Positions 36,901 through 47,714 of a stretch of 64,000 nucleotides of DNA are shown piece by piece. The stretch is from Watersipora subatra (Eukaryota > Bryozoa > Gymnolaemata > Cheilostomatida > Watersiporidae): NCBI RefSeq assembly GCF_963576615.1, contig NC_088712.1:33675155-33739154 (forward strand). Reading direction: 5' to 3'. The notes beneath the pieces were generated by a model. It did no database searches, was not told where the DNA came from, and saw nothing but the letters and a program-made list of their open reading frames with translations. Numbering within the stretch: the first letter of the stretch is position 1; the number at the start of each line of letters is the position of its first letter. The position numbers and the translations under genes are program-made.

Positions 36901-37047
36901 GTAATACGGGCATTCTCCTTTCTGAGGATCTACGCCATGCAGCGGCTCTCTTGTTGCACACGTCTCTGGAGGAGGACCAACACTAAATGCTGAAACGTGA
37001 TATCCAGAAATAAGAACTACGGTGAATACAGAAGCAACGTAGCGCAT
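30611..37047 (-). CDS. Gene B: secreted Reeler / long mucin stalk / chitin-binding protein, 3 exons, 1242 aa
   Basis: The coding sequence joins 37047-36861, 34945-34699 and 33905-30611. Intron positions and phases are the same as in gene A. A signal peptide covers about residues 1-20. The Reeler domain spans about 21-166: [50 protein letters not shown] and [10 protein letters not shown] very long stalk at about 218-1090 is built of TEAAPETP-type octapeptides. Residues 1188-1242 are a six-cysteine chitin-binding domain ([21 protein letters not shown]). The protein is over twice as long as its paralogue, entirely because of the stalk. The stalk has about one Glu per octapeptide, so it would be acidic as well as rich in Thr and Pro. 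The inferred role is an extracellular chitin-linked matrix or mucus component. Confidence 0.86.
31050..33690 (-). repeat. Coding minisatellite of gene B stalk, 24-bp unit with higher-order modules
   Basis: The unit is 24 bp and encodes TEAAPETP with variants (GT, GA, EA, VT). Three longer modules are inserted at about 31052, 31656 and 32167. Each encodes a variant of [20 protein letters not shown] followed by a Phe/Ser-rich spacer, so blocks of octapeptides have themselves been duplicated. A diverged, Ile/Ser-richer zone lies near 32580-33000. Confidence 0.9.
33906..34698. other. Gene B intron 2 (793 bp)
   Basis: AT-rich single-copy sequence. Unlike the matching intron of gene A it has no minisatellite, so that array arose or expanded after the duplication, or was lost here. 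Confidence 0.6.
34699..34945 (-). CDS. Gene B exon 2: core of Reeler domain
   Basis: The acceptor is a TTATATTTTAG tract, followed by TGCTTC. The split codon A|TG gives Met63, as in gene A. The exon encodes [17 protein letters not shown], Cys110 in CGGTSIGHA, and [14 protein letters not shown]. The donor after GTCAG is GTTAGT. It is one codon shorter than gene A exon 2. Confidence 0.84.
34946..36860. other. Gene B intron 1 (1915 bp)
   Basis: Mostly single-copy AT-rich sequence with no tandem array. It contains a tRNA-like SINE head near 36121-36180. I saw no additional exon. Confidence 0.6.
36121..36180 (-). repeat. tRNA-derived SINE head candidate
   Basis: The minus strand reads GGGTTAGCTTCTCGCC, then TTGTAAAGGGG, then GAGATCAAATC. 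That order resembles a degenerate tRNA D-arm, anticodon arm and B box, as in tRNA-derived SINEs. No acceptor stem closes, so it is not a functional tRNA. It lies in gene B intron 1. The downstream body and ends are not defined. Confidence 0.35.
36861..37047 (-). CDS. Gene B exon 1: signal peptide and start of Reeler domain
   Basis: This exon encodes 62 codons plus one base. The hydrophobic core [17 protein letters not shown] is followed by [10 protein letters not shown]. The donor is ACA|GTGAGT. An in-frame TAA lies 27 bases upstream of the ATG, so this Met is the first possible start in this exon. Confidence 0.85.
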
Positions 37048-37068
37048 GTTGGCGCAACTACTAATTGT

Positions 37069-37076
37069 CTTTTATA
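37069..37076 (-). promoter_or_regulatory. TATA box candidate of gene B
   Basis: TATAAAAG on the minus strand ends 22 bases before the ATG. A normal TATA-to-start distance would place transcription initiation at or just inside the ATG. Either the leader is extremely short or the box is fortuitous and an upstream exon exists. Confidence 0.35.
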
Positions 37077-38274
37077 TGGAACAATATCACAACTCATGGG
37101 TGGTCTTCTCTTGCTGCAAGAACACCTCCAAGTAAATCCAAGCTGAAAGTCTCTTGTTATTTGAATCTTACAAGACAAACCAAAAGCTGTAACTATGGTA
37201 ACATTTATTGCTAATTACATTATAACAAGAGGTACTCTAGAGATACTTCATAACTTATATTGGTTTGCAACAAACCAATCAAAATCCAACTCATTCCTTA
37301 GAAGTTATGAGAAACTCAGACGCTGTAACATTCAGAATATTTGAAGGAAAAGTTCCAATTCAGAATATCAACTGTCCAGTAGGAAATGTTGTCTGCAAAC
37401 AGGTTATCTATCAGTATGTCTAAATGGTGAGAATCATTAACTCTACATTCTAATTGGTCAATGTATTATCACACTGTTGGTTTCCTCTCAATTGTTTTAT
37501 GATCTTATAGAAACAAATCCTCAACTCCCAATATGTCTAATTTATTTTACTCTGAACATCTGAAGTTGGTGTAAAAGTTAATGCACTCAGTTAAATATGC
37601 TTCTGTGTCGAACAACAGCTGCTGTACTGTTTAACAATAGGTTAATGCAATCTATACTTGAAATGCATGGCAGCTGCTGTTATTTTACACATTAACTCGA
37701 CCAATAGAATGAGTGGTAACAGTTGATCTGTTGCTGTCACATCCAATTTGTCACAAGTATCCATTGTTTGCGAGACATGGTAGCCCAGCAAACAAAGAGT
37801 GAATTAACAAAGGTGTCCCGATCTGAGTCAGTAATTCTTTATTGTTCTATACTTATGACTCGGGCTTATTATTACACTTGTGCAGCTTTGGAAGACTCTG
37901 CTAATTTAGTGAAAAGTTGTTGAATGCCGCAATATTACAAACAATGAGACCAAGCTTATAACATGGTAAAAGAATTGGCCACAGAAATCTATAGCATTAC
38001 ATACCTTTCAAGTAAAAATTACACGCGCTAAATGAATGCGTTCAATGCATGTAATGAAAAAAATTCCGAATTCCACATAGTTTTTTGATTGTCTTAACTT
38101 GGCTGAATCTTGCAGCTGATTCACTAAATTCTTTAAGCTTTTCCGGTAATTTTTAGTATGACCATATTTTAAACATGAGCCATTATTAAAGCAACCAGTA
38201 CTAATGGCTGTATTGAGAAGAAGTACTAGCGCTGCATGTATCTTATTTTATACAATTAGTTTGAGGCAAAAACT
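37077..38274. other. Gene B 5' flank
   Basis: AT-rich single-copy DNA without a supported exon. Confidence 0.5.
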
Positions 38275-38582
38275 ACTCTGATATGTACATTGTAAAGCTT
38301 CGCTATGTACATTGTAAAGCTCTGCTATGTACATTGTAAAGCTCTGTTATGTACATTTTAAAGCTCCGCTATGTCCATTGTAAAGCTCTGCTATGTACTT
38401 TGTAAAGCTCTGCTATGTACATTGTAAAGCTCCGCTATGTACATTGTAAAGCTCTGCTATGTACATTGTAAAACTCTGCTATGTACATTGTAAAGCTCCG
38501 ATATGCACATTGTAAAGCTCTGCTATGTACATTGTAAAGCTCTGCTATGTACATTGTAAAACTTTGCTATGTGCATTGCATA
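38275..38582. repeat. 22-bp minisatellite
   Basis: About 14 copies of a unit containing CTATGTACATTGTAAAGCTC. Confidence 0.95.
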
Positions 38583-38872
38583 GGAGTTTAATCTTTACCA
38601 GCTGGATGGAAAACCTTATAAATATGGACTACGTCATGTCAATCTATAAAGATTACAGCAATAAAAACAACATCGCAAAACCTCCTGCTTATTAAAAGTC
38701 CTGTTGACCTCATTCTTTAGATCGGCTAGAATTCAAACTACCCAATTATATTCATGAAGGTCTTCAGTCAATGAAAGGAACCGCTTAACAAAATGCAGGC
38801 TTTTTGCTACATATTCTCTTCTTATGTAAACGCTGAGTCAACTCTTAAGAAACTATGATTTTTCACAAATAT

Positions 38873-39136
38873 CGACTGACAGAGACTGCCAGAGACTGAC
38901 AGAAACTGACAGGAACTGACAGGAACTGACAGAGACTGACAGAGACTGCCAGAGACTGACAGAGACTGACAGAGACTGACAGAGACTGACAGAGACTGAC
39001 AGAGACTGACAGAGACTGCATGAGACTGACAGAAACTGACAGAGACTGACACAAACTGACAGACAATGACAGACACTGACGGAGACTGACAGAGACTGAC
39101 AGAGACTGACAGGAACTGACAGGGACTGACAGAGAC
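38873..39136. repeat. 10-bp minisatellite
   Basis: About 26 copies of AGAGACTGAC with variants. A second, less homogeneous 10-bp array. The minus-strand SVSLCQSL-type frames are artefacts. Confidence 0.95.
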
Positions 39137-39359
39137 TTCCCTCATTCAACAGCTGCTATTCACTTTTTAAAATTTTGTTTAGTCTCTTTATAAATCTAAT
39201 TTATATCAGATTAACATATAAGTTGAATGGTCGAAAAAACAAGCGGATGAAACTGAAGCGCAGTTGACCATGTGGAACATACTGGTATGTTATATATGGT
39301 ATACTATATACGGCATGTTATATATGGTATGTTATATACGGTTGTCATATACCGGTTTG

Positions 39360-39500
39360 TTATATACTGATTTCAATGCTGGGTGTCAGAGAGATGGTAT
39401 TCACAGGAATGAAGTCATAGCCATTGCTGCCACACTTAACCGTGATAGTGATGCCATGGTCACAGTGTAGTATCGTCTCACTCAGGTGGCCACATTGCCA
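39360..39500 (-). pseudogene. LRR N-terminal-cap-like fragment
   Basis: The minus-strand frame contains CGHLSETILHCDHGITITVK, then CGSNGYDFIPVNTISLTPSI, and ends in TAA. The spacing C..C, VKC and FIP followed by hydrophobic residues resembles the N-terminal cap of extracellular leucine-rich repeats. It has no complete splice frame (only a weak GTATAT donor), so a decayed exon is as likely as a real one. Confidence 0.22.
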
Positions 39501-39984
39501 TCAGTGATATTCATCCCAGTTCTACAGATTGTCGGTGTCTGAATATTATTATCCAGGTATTGTTGTTATTATTATTGCTATTGCTTGTAGCTGGATAATT
39601 AAAATATGACTCAAAAGAACTTGGTTACCTCTTATAAATAAGATGTTAGAAAACATAAAAGAAATTCAAGAAATACGCAAATGACTTACTTGTAAGTCCC
39701 GAACTTATCCAGTAGCCAATAGGCATGAATTAATGATTGGTCAAACAAAAAAATAACATAGTGTGTCCATATATTGTATATATTTAAATAGAAAATATAT
39801 ATTTTATATCAAAAAGTTTTTTTTTAAGACTAGCAAACATTCAATCCATATCCACTGGACACTACCATGCTCAGGTCATCGGATTAAACTTGTTCACGGA
39901 CATCAAAGTAGTTCAGTCTCACAAAAGTTATATGAAAATTGCTGTTTATGTTTGAGGGCTTCAGCATGGTATCTACCATCGGGT
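39501..39984. other. Unassigned sequence
   Basis: AT-rich. A possible minus-strand segment LNYFDVREQ near 39900 lacks a usable donor. Confidence 0.45.
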
Positions 39985-41722
39985 AACTTATGTAGGTAGT
40001 ACCATCATATAACTCATGTAAGTACTGCCATCATATAACTCACGTAAGTACTACCATCATATAACTCATGTAAGTACTACCATCATATAACTCATGTAGG
40101 TACTACCATCATATAACTCATATAAGTACTACCATCATATAACTCATGTAGGTTCTACCATCATATAACTCATGTAAGTACTACCATCATATAACTCATG
40201 TAAGTACTACCATCATATAACTCATGTAAGTACTACCATCATATAACTCATGTAAGTACTACCATCATATAACTCATATAAGTACTAACATCATCTAACT
40301 CATGTATGTACTACCATCATATAACTCATGTAAGTACTACCATCATATAACTCATGTAAGTACTACCATCATATAACTCATGTAAGTACTACCATCATAT
40401 AACTCATGTAAGTACTACCATCATATAACTCATGTAGGTACTACCATCATATAACTCATGTAAGTACTACCATCATATAACTCATGTAAGTACTACCATC
40501 ATATAACTCATATAAGTACTAACATCATCTAACTCATGTATGTACTACCATCATATAACTCATGTAAGTACTACCATCATATAACTCATGTAAGTACTAC
40601 CATCATATAACTCATGTAAGTACTACCATCATATAACTCATGTAAGTACTACCATCATATAACTCATGTAGGTACTACCATCATATAACTCATGTAAGTA
40701 CTACCAGCATATAACTCATGTAAGTACTACCATCATATAACTCATGTAAGTGCTACCGTCATATAACTCATGTAAGTACTACCGTCATATAACTCATGTA
40801 GGTACTACCATCATATAACTCATATAAGTACTACCATCATATAACTCATGTAGGTACTACCATCATATAACTCATGTAAGTACTACCATCATATAACTCA
40901 TATAAGTACTACCATCATATAACTCATATAAGTACTACCATCATATAACTCATGTAGGTACTACCATCATATAACTCATGTAAGTACTACCATCATATAA
41001 CTCATATAAGTACTACCATCATATAACTCATATAAGTACTACCATCATATAACTCATGTAGGTACTACCATCATATAACTCATGTAAGTACTACCATCAT
41101 ATAACTCATATAAGTACTACCATCATATAACTCATATAAGTACTACCATCATATAACTCATGTAAGTACTACCATCATATAACTCATATAAGTACTACCA
41201 TCATATAACTCATATAAGTACTACCATCATATAACTCATATAAGTACTACCATCATATAACTCATATAAGTACTACCATCATATAACTCATGTAAGTACT
41301 ACCATCATATAACTCATATAAGTACTACCATCATATAACTCATGTAAGTACTACCATCATATAACTCATGTAAGTACTACCATCATATAACGCATGTAAG
41401 TACTACCATCATATAACTCATATAAGTACTACCATCATATAACTCATGTAAGTACTACCATCATATAACTCATGTAGGTACTACCATCATATAACTCATG
41501 TAAGTACTACCATCATATAACTCATGTAAGTACTACCATCATATAACTCATGTAAGTACTATCATCATATAACTCATGTATGTACTACCATCATATAACT
41601 CATGTAGGTACTATCATCATATAACTCATGTAAGTACTACCATCATATAACTCATGTAAGTACTAACATCATATAACTCATGTAAGTACTACCGTCATAT
41701 AACTCATGTAAGTACTACCATC
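39985..41722. repeat. 26-bp minisatellite, about 67 copies
   Basis: Unit contains AAGTACTACCATCATATAAC. The variant ACTAACATCATCTAACTC occurs at about 40286 and 40520, offset 234 bp (9 units), marking a block duplication. One of the longest arrays in the window. Confidence 0.97.
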
Positions 41723-41786
41723 ATTTCAATTTGTTGTTTGCTGCAAACGAAGTGAATAAGAAGTAATTTTGTTAGCTTGATTCCTT

Positions 41787-41927
41787 TCACTCATCTTCTG
41801 CTCCAAGTGCCACTGTGTTATCCTTAATGACAACCCTCAGTCGAAATTTAGACATTTCTGTGTCAGGTTTTTTAGGTGAATGCTCATTGTTTATTTGGCG
41901 ATTGATGTTGGAAGAATTAAAAAATGA
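41787..41927 (-). pseudogene. Exon-like coding fragment, unknown
   Basis: A minus-strand frame of 46 codons ends in NNEHSPKKPDTEMSKFRLRV, then VIKDNTVALGAEDE and TGA. The composition is like a charged protein. No acceptor is in the right phase, since a TGA directly precedes the frame. It could be the tail of a transposon protein or a broken exon. Confidence 0.22.
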
Positions 41928-42525
41928 TCACGCCTCACTAAAAAGGAAACCCCTTATGATATATGTATGTGGAAGTAATCATTTGCAACTTAAATCTCAA
42001 AGGAGCCTTGTCGGCTTATTACTCTGACTCTAGTTCAGTCCCAAACTTTCTTTGCATGGATCAACCACATTTCTTTTTCTACATTTTACACATCAATAAA
42101 TGAACAATATAAGACTTACTCGTCTGATATTTATGAATATTATACATGTTATTAGTCGTATTATCTTCAGACGACCTTGAAGCGACTGTATATCATTTAC
42201 AGGATATCCTTAAGGTGTCAATAGCTTTTAACAAGTTAGAGAAGCGTGTCAAATAAATTGTATAAAGAAGATTCTAGAAGACTTGGCTCAGTAATCCATG
42301 CAAAGATATTTTAGTACTGTTGAGGTACTAGCAACTTTCAGCCGCTATTTTGATTTTTTTAAATGCCCAATTTATTCAGAAAATTGGAACTGTTCCCATA
42401 AATGATGATAGAGGATCTACATTTAAACAACGTTTTTCTAAATAGCTTTTTTTTATATAATTGTGTAGATGGAGCATAGTTGAATATACAACATAATTTA
42501 CAGCTGCCAACAATGCCATAATATA

Positions 42526-43008
42526 AGGGAGAGCTGGGTAGGTAGAACAAGGAAGCATGTAGAATCACACATTGGGCAATGCATATAACGGGATCATATA
42601 AAAGTGTTATATAACACATAGTAATTATAAGTACAATTTGATTTACAAGATATTAATTAGAATCTTAATTTTCGCATTATATTATTTGTTATATCACACA
42701 TTCTAAACAATAAAGCATTTTAAAAAACAATACTGTTCTCTCATTTTTATGATTGTTTCAATCTGTACCATGTAGGAGTTCAACCTGCCCTGCTCATGGG
42801 ACATGTTGAATCATTGTGAAAATTTTATGAAAATTCACACTGCTCAAATTTGAAACCTGTCAAATAAATTTTCAAAGCTGCCACAAAACTACCACGCATC
42901 AACCATAGCCAGGGCTGCTTATGTTCAAATTTGGTACTATATTTAAAATTTGGCTTCCTAAAATTTGATGAAGTTCAAAATGTGGCTAAACCTGCCCCGC
43001 TCTCCCCT
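42526..43008. mobile_element. MITE-like element with imperfect terminal inverted repeats
   Basis: The left end AGGGAGAGCTGGGTAGGT and the reverse complement of the right end AGGGGAGAGCGGGGCAGGTT match at most positions. A related GTTCAACCTGCCCTGCTC motif lies inside at about 42778. TA flanks both ends. About 480 bp, AT-rich, with no coding frame, consistent with a non-autonomous DNA transposon. Confidence 0.4.
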
Positions 43009-43904
43009 ACCCTTCATTCATGATGACAAATGGAAGATGATCATAGTTATTTTTCAAGCAAGTATCTAGCAAGTTCAACTTCTGTACCGCTAAGTTAAAA
43101 ATAGATTGAAACTGATGCTTGCTCAGAAAACATTAGCTAAAGTGTTTGACGTGCTATAAATTCAGACATATTATGAAACCAAAGACTAATCTACAATTTT
43201 TAAAAACAAAAACCTGATGGAAAACAATAGCAAACCAACTCACAGCCAATAAAATCGTGTCTCTATATCCAGCAATTGAACTACTGGCAATGCAACAAAA
43301 TATACATAATTTAACGTTGAAAACTATTTTGCAGTCCGGTTGATATGAAGTGGATGTCTAACATACAGGGTATCTCTAAAAACTATCATCGAGCTCATCA
43401 ACTCCACAGTTCATATCTTGAAACCTTATATTAGTATTGAAGGCTATAAAAGTCTGTTATTACATATTACACTCGCTTTGCCGAGTTTAGGATTATAGAA
43501 TGCACTTTATACTTATTCTATAATTATAGGGTGGGCAGTATATCCACTCTATAGTCATAGGGCGTCTATAATGTAGATTCATTGCGTCATCATCTATCCC
43601 TCAATCGTACGGGGGGGGGGGGGGGGGGGGGACTGTATAGTCCAATGACTTACGAAATTGAAAGTTAGAAATTACTTAGAAAGTTTTTTTAGACCTTTGC
43701 CTTTTTTCATGATATTTATTCTTCGAAAGCAGTTCCTAGTAAGTCTCCAAAGCTATACTAGTAATCGCTAAGATTTCACTAGGAATGGGAGGAATTCTGT
43801 TGCCACTTTTGCTGTCGCAATTCTGATCAGTTTGTTAAAATCAATTTTATCGAAAACCTAAGATGAAAGAATTTTCTGTAATATCTTCTTAAAAACAGTC
43901 TACC
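43009..43904. other. Unassigned sequence with a G tract
   Basis: AT-rich except for a 21-base G run at 43611-43631. Confidence 0.55.
43611..43631 (+). repeat. 21-base G tract
   Basis: Uninterrupted run of 21 G. It can form quadruplex structures and is prone to sequencing length error. Confidence 0.9.
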
Positions 43905-44814
43905 AACTGTATATTGTACATGTACATTCATCTATCTACTGTATACTGTACATTCATTTATCTACTGTATATTGTACATTCATCTATCTACTGTATATTG
44001 TACATTCATCTATCTACTGTATATTGTACATTCACCTATCTACTGTATATTGTACATTCATCTAGCCACTGTATATTGTATATTCATCCATCTACTGTAT
44101 ATTCATCCATCTACTGTATATTCATCCATCTACTGTATATTCATCGATCTACTGTATATTCATCTATCTAATGTATATTCATCCATCTACTGTATATTCA
44201 TCCATCTACTGTATATTCATCCATCTACTGTATATTCATCCATCTACTGTATATTCATCCATCTACTGTATATTCATCCATCTACTGTATATTCATCGAT
44301 CTACTGTATATTCATCCATCTACTGTATATTCATCTATCTACTGTATATTCATCCATCTACTGTATATTCATCCATCTACTGTATATTCATCTATCTAAT
44401 GTACATTCATCTATCTACTGTATATTCATCTATCTACTGTGTATTGTATATTCATCCATCTACTGTATATTCATCTATCTAATGTACATTCATCTATCTA
44501 CTGTATATTCATCTATCTACTGTGTATTGTATATTCATCCATCTACTGTATATTCATCTATCTAATGTACATTCATCTATCTACTGTATATTCATCTATC
44601 TACTGTGTATTGTATATTCATCCATCTACTGTATATTCATCTATCTAATGTACATTAATCTATCTACTGTATATTCATCTATCTACTGTGTATTGTATAT
44701 TCATCCATCTACTGTATATTCATCTATCTAATGTACATTCATCTATCTACTGTGTATTGTATATTCATCCATCTACTGTATATTCATCTATCTAATGTAC
44801 ATTCATCTATCTAC
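43905..44814. repeat. 19-bp minisatellite with 83-bp higher-order repeat
   Basis: Unit TATATTCATCCATCTACTG, mixed with a 26-bp variant that includes TGTATTGTA. The variant recurs at about 44439, 44522, 44605 and 44688 (83-bp spacing) and then at 44752. All plus-strand frames across it are artefacts. Confidence 0.96.
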
Positions 44815-45009
44815 TAATTACCATTAACGCAGGATGTATTACTGATGATGTTATAATAATGCAAACATAGTTCGATGCTAAAGATTTTAGATTGAATTTA
44901 TTAAGTGTTTGTTTTTTACCTTTAAATTGTTTGTATCTCTTATTTTTAAACTAAATGCTTACAAATAGGCTCAAAGTTGGCTCTAAAGCGGTAAACAAAT
45001 ATGACCATA

Positions 45010-45317
45010 CTATTGTTGAGGCAGCAAAGAAGAGGGAGGTACCTGAGCTGACACCGCAATAGATGTTGAGGTAGCAAACAAGAGGGAGGTACCTGAGCTG
45101 ACACATCAATATATGTTGAGGCAGCAAAGAAAAGGGAGGTACCTGAGCTGACACTGCAATAGATGTTGAGGCAGCAAAGGAGAGGGAGGTACCTGAGCTG
45201 ACACAGCAATAGATGTCGAGGTAGCAAAGGAGAGGGAGGTACCTGAACTGACACAACAATAGATGTCGAGGCAGCAAAGGAGAGGGAGGTACCTGAGCTG
45301 AGACCCCGATAGATGTT
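45010..45317. repeat. 50-bp minisatellite, left part
   Basis: About six copies of a 50-bp unit containing GAGGGAGGTACCTGAGCTGA. A further copy lies at 45620-45670, beyond the LINE insertion. Confidence 0.95.
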
Positions 45318-45616
45318 ATATATATATATATAGTACTTTATTGGCAATAATTTCATTTCACAAATAGAAATGTTTTTCAAATTAGGCCATACAACAATAG
45401 TAAAACAAAAAAAGGGAAAAAAGCAACAGTTAGCCATTAAAATTGAATAAATAGTTTGACAAATAGTGTTTAAAATGCCTTTCTCTGCTAAGAGAACGGA
45501 TATTTAGTGGAAGATTGTTAAAGCAGCTGGCAATGAAATTTTCAAACTGATTGTTAGTGATTGTATGCAATTTGTTCATATCACGTAAGTTGAAATGAGT
45601 TAAGAACCTGTATGTA
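45318..45616 (-). mobile_element. 5'-truncated CR1/L2-like LINE inserted in a minisatellite
   Basis: The minus strand encodes a reverse-transcriptase ORF tail (NLRDMNKLHTITNNQFENFI, then ASCFNNLPLNIRSLSRERHF and KHYLSNYLFNFNG, stop at about 45430). An AT-rich 3' part follows, ending in CAATAAAGTAC and a (TA)n tail. WN/FNxLP followed by FKxxLxxYL is the usual C-terminus of CR1-type LINE RTs. The 50-bp minisatellite resumes on the other side, and near-identical AGATGTT and AGAATGTT at the borders look like a target-site duplication. Confidence 0.6.
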
Positions 45617-45670
45617 GAATGTTGAGGCAGCAAAGGAGAGGGAAATACCTGAGCTGACACCACAATAGAT
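45617..45670. repeat. 50-bp minisatellite, right part
   Basis: A single copy of the 50-bp unit on the far side of the inserted LINE (TGTTGAGGCAGCAAAGGAGA onward). Confidence 0.9.
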
Positions 45671-46888
45671 ACCTCCGAATAGATATGATAATTTGACCAG
45701 AGAGCATTGTGTGAAACGGTTCAGGATATTCTAGGGCTGCAGAGATACTCGTTAGCATCTCAAAGCACTGAAGTAGTAACAAGTTGTAATTCAGGCAATG
45801 ATCAGATAAGAAAAACTAACTTTAATTTAGCCAAAACCATTTGATGGCTAAGTTAATATACCTACCTGCCACATTTGTGTTAGCTATCGACTAGTACTTG
45901 CTAATAATGGCTCAGTGGCTCTTTTAATTGCAATATCTTCATATGAGCCTTTTAATCATAGCACCCTTATATGCCTCTTTTAATCCTGTAACCTTACTAC
46001 GCCTCTTTCAAATCAATGGCCACATTAATTAAGAAAAGATACAACATGTGGTGAAAAAGAGAAAATGACGAATGCTTTCACTCTCAATATCCTTAAACTT
46101 TGTATGGACTATGAAAGCCAGAGAGGTAGACTTAATCATATTTAATAATCATTTGCCCCTCGCCCAACAATCTTTTAATGATTGCTGGAAGAGCAGCTCA
46201 CCAAGTATGTTCTATTGAAGTGTGTCAAACAACATACATGTACTTATAGATACAGTTGATACACATCCTGACTTCCCACTGCTCAGTACAATTAACAAAC
46301 CCAGTAGGCCTATTTGAGGTTTGACACAGCGGAGCAGAGCAGAGTTGGAATGTGCATAAAGATACCATTTATAGCGGCGCAAGACACAGAATAGTCAGTA
46401 CATCATAAGAACTGGCAACATTCTGTCTGAGAATAAAAAAATGATTAGCAAAAAATGGAGTATCATTGACGTCACTGTAGAGCATCAGCCTTAAAGAGAG
46501 TGTCTAATGGTCAGCTGGAAACAGAAAACGAAGAAGAACAAGTGTAGCAGACAAAGGAATCAAAAAAGGAGGAGAAACAAACTCAAGATATGAGTTAGCC
46601 TAAAAAATCTTGAACAGATTGAGAGTCAGTGTCAGAAAACGCTAAATGAAATTTTTGACGCATATGTAGGGAAAATACAAACTTTCTTTCCGTATTTGTA
46701 AATGACAGGTTGACAAACATCAATTTATGTTAGAATGAAGTCTTAACGCTGCCTATATACACCTAATAAATATAAAAGAACATGTTTTACATTAGTAAAA
46801 CCATCAAAGAGAAACTGGTTTGATATGAATAAAAATAATTGTAGCTGCAATCCGTCATTACTCAACTTGCTGCCTCTGACAGTATACA

Positions 46889-46951
46889 AAACCCAATCGT
46901 ACCGCATTCAAAACTGTTTACTACAGTTTTGAATGCGGTACGATTGGGTTT
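46889..46951. repeat. 29-bp perfect inverted repeat (hairpin)
   Basis: The arms at 46889-46917 and 46923-46951 are perfect reverse complements (outer sequence AAACCCAATCGTACCGCATT) with a 5-base loop. Confidence 0.95.
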
Positions 46952-47139
46952 ACGCTTGGGATTGGGTATACAATTGAGATACGGTTTTAGCATATGCAGT
47001 AAAATCTTGAGTTATATGGACCTCGCTGATGGTCACATCTGTGCCGAACTAAAGCATCGTGTTGCAGCAAATGAACCAATAGCGGTTCCTGATTGCTTTT
47101 AGCTACCCAACCATTTTATTTATTAGTGCTGATCACACC

Positions 47140-47176
47140 GTATGATCACATTGTGTGTACAACAATGTGATCATAC
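47140..47176. repeat. 15-bp perfect inverted repeat (hairpin)
   Basis: GTATGATCACATTGT and its reverse complement are separated by seven bases. Confidence 0.93.
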
Positions 47177-47714
47177 AGCTCTTAAAACATGCACAGCCTT
47201 GCGTGCAGTAAGCCAAATAGACATCAGACTCAATCTTCGACAGTTTGTTCACACACACTACATTCCTTTGAACATAATTTCATGGGTTATAATTTTAGAT
47301 GTCGAGCACTGAATTGTTCATACAGTTAGATATTTCAGAATTAACTCTGTTGGCAAAAACCAAGAATTAACCAATTGTTGCTCATTTACAACTTGAAGGC
47401 GAAGAATAGTCAATAGCTCTTAAGTAAGTCTTGAGCGCAGGATCTCATCACTTATCCGCCTGCTCTAATTCCTATTCGTTATAAAATGTTCACGAGCCTA
47501 CTGGCTTGGTTTCTCTAAAACTTCCAAAGTAGGCAATTTCCGGTTCAAACTTCAATATTGTTTGTGCGTGTAACCATTTTGTAAGGATGACAGTTTTATA
47601 TGCTATCAGCTTGTCTGACATATAAAAGAGTATTTCATAAAGAAGATAATCATAAAGTTACAATAAGGCAATGGTGGGGTGATGAATTGGTTCACCGACA
47701 TACTAACACAATTC

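Larger units (their letters stand above)
45671..47700. other. Unassigned sequence with two long hairpins
   Basis: AT-rich. Contains the inverted repeats at 46889-46951 and 47140-47176. No exon supported. Confidence 0.55.
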
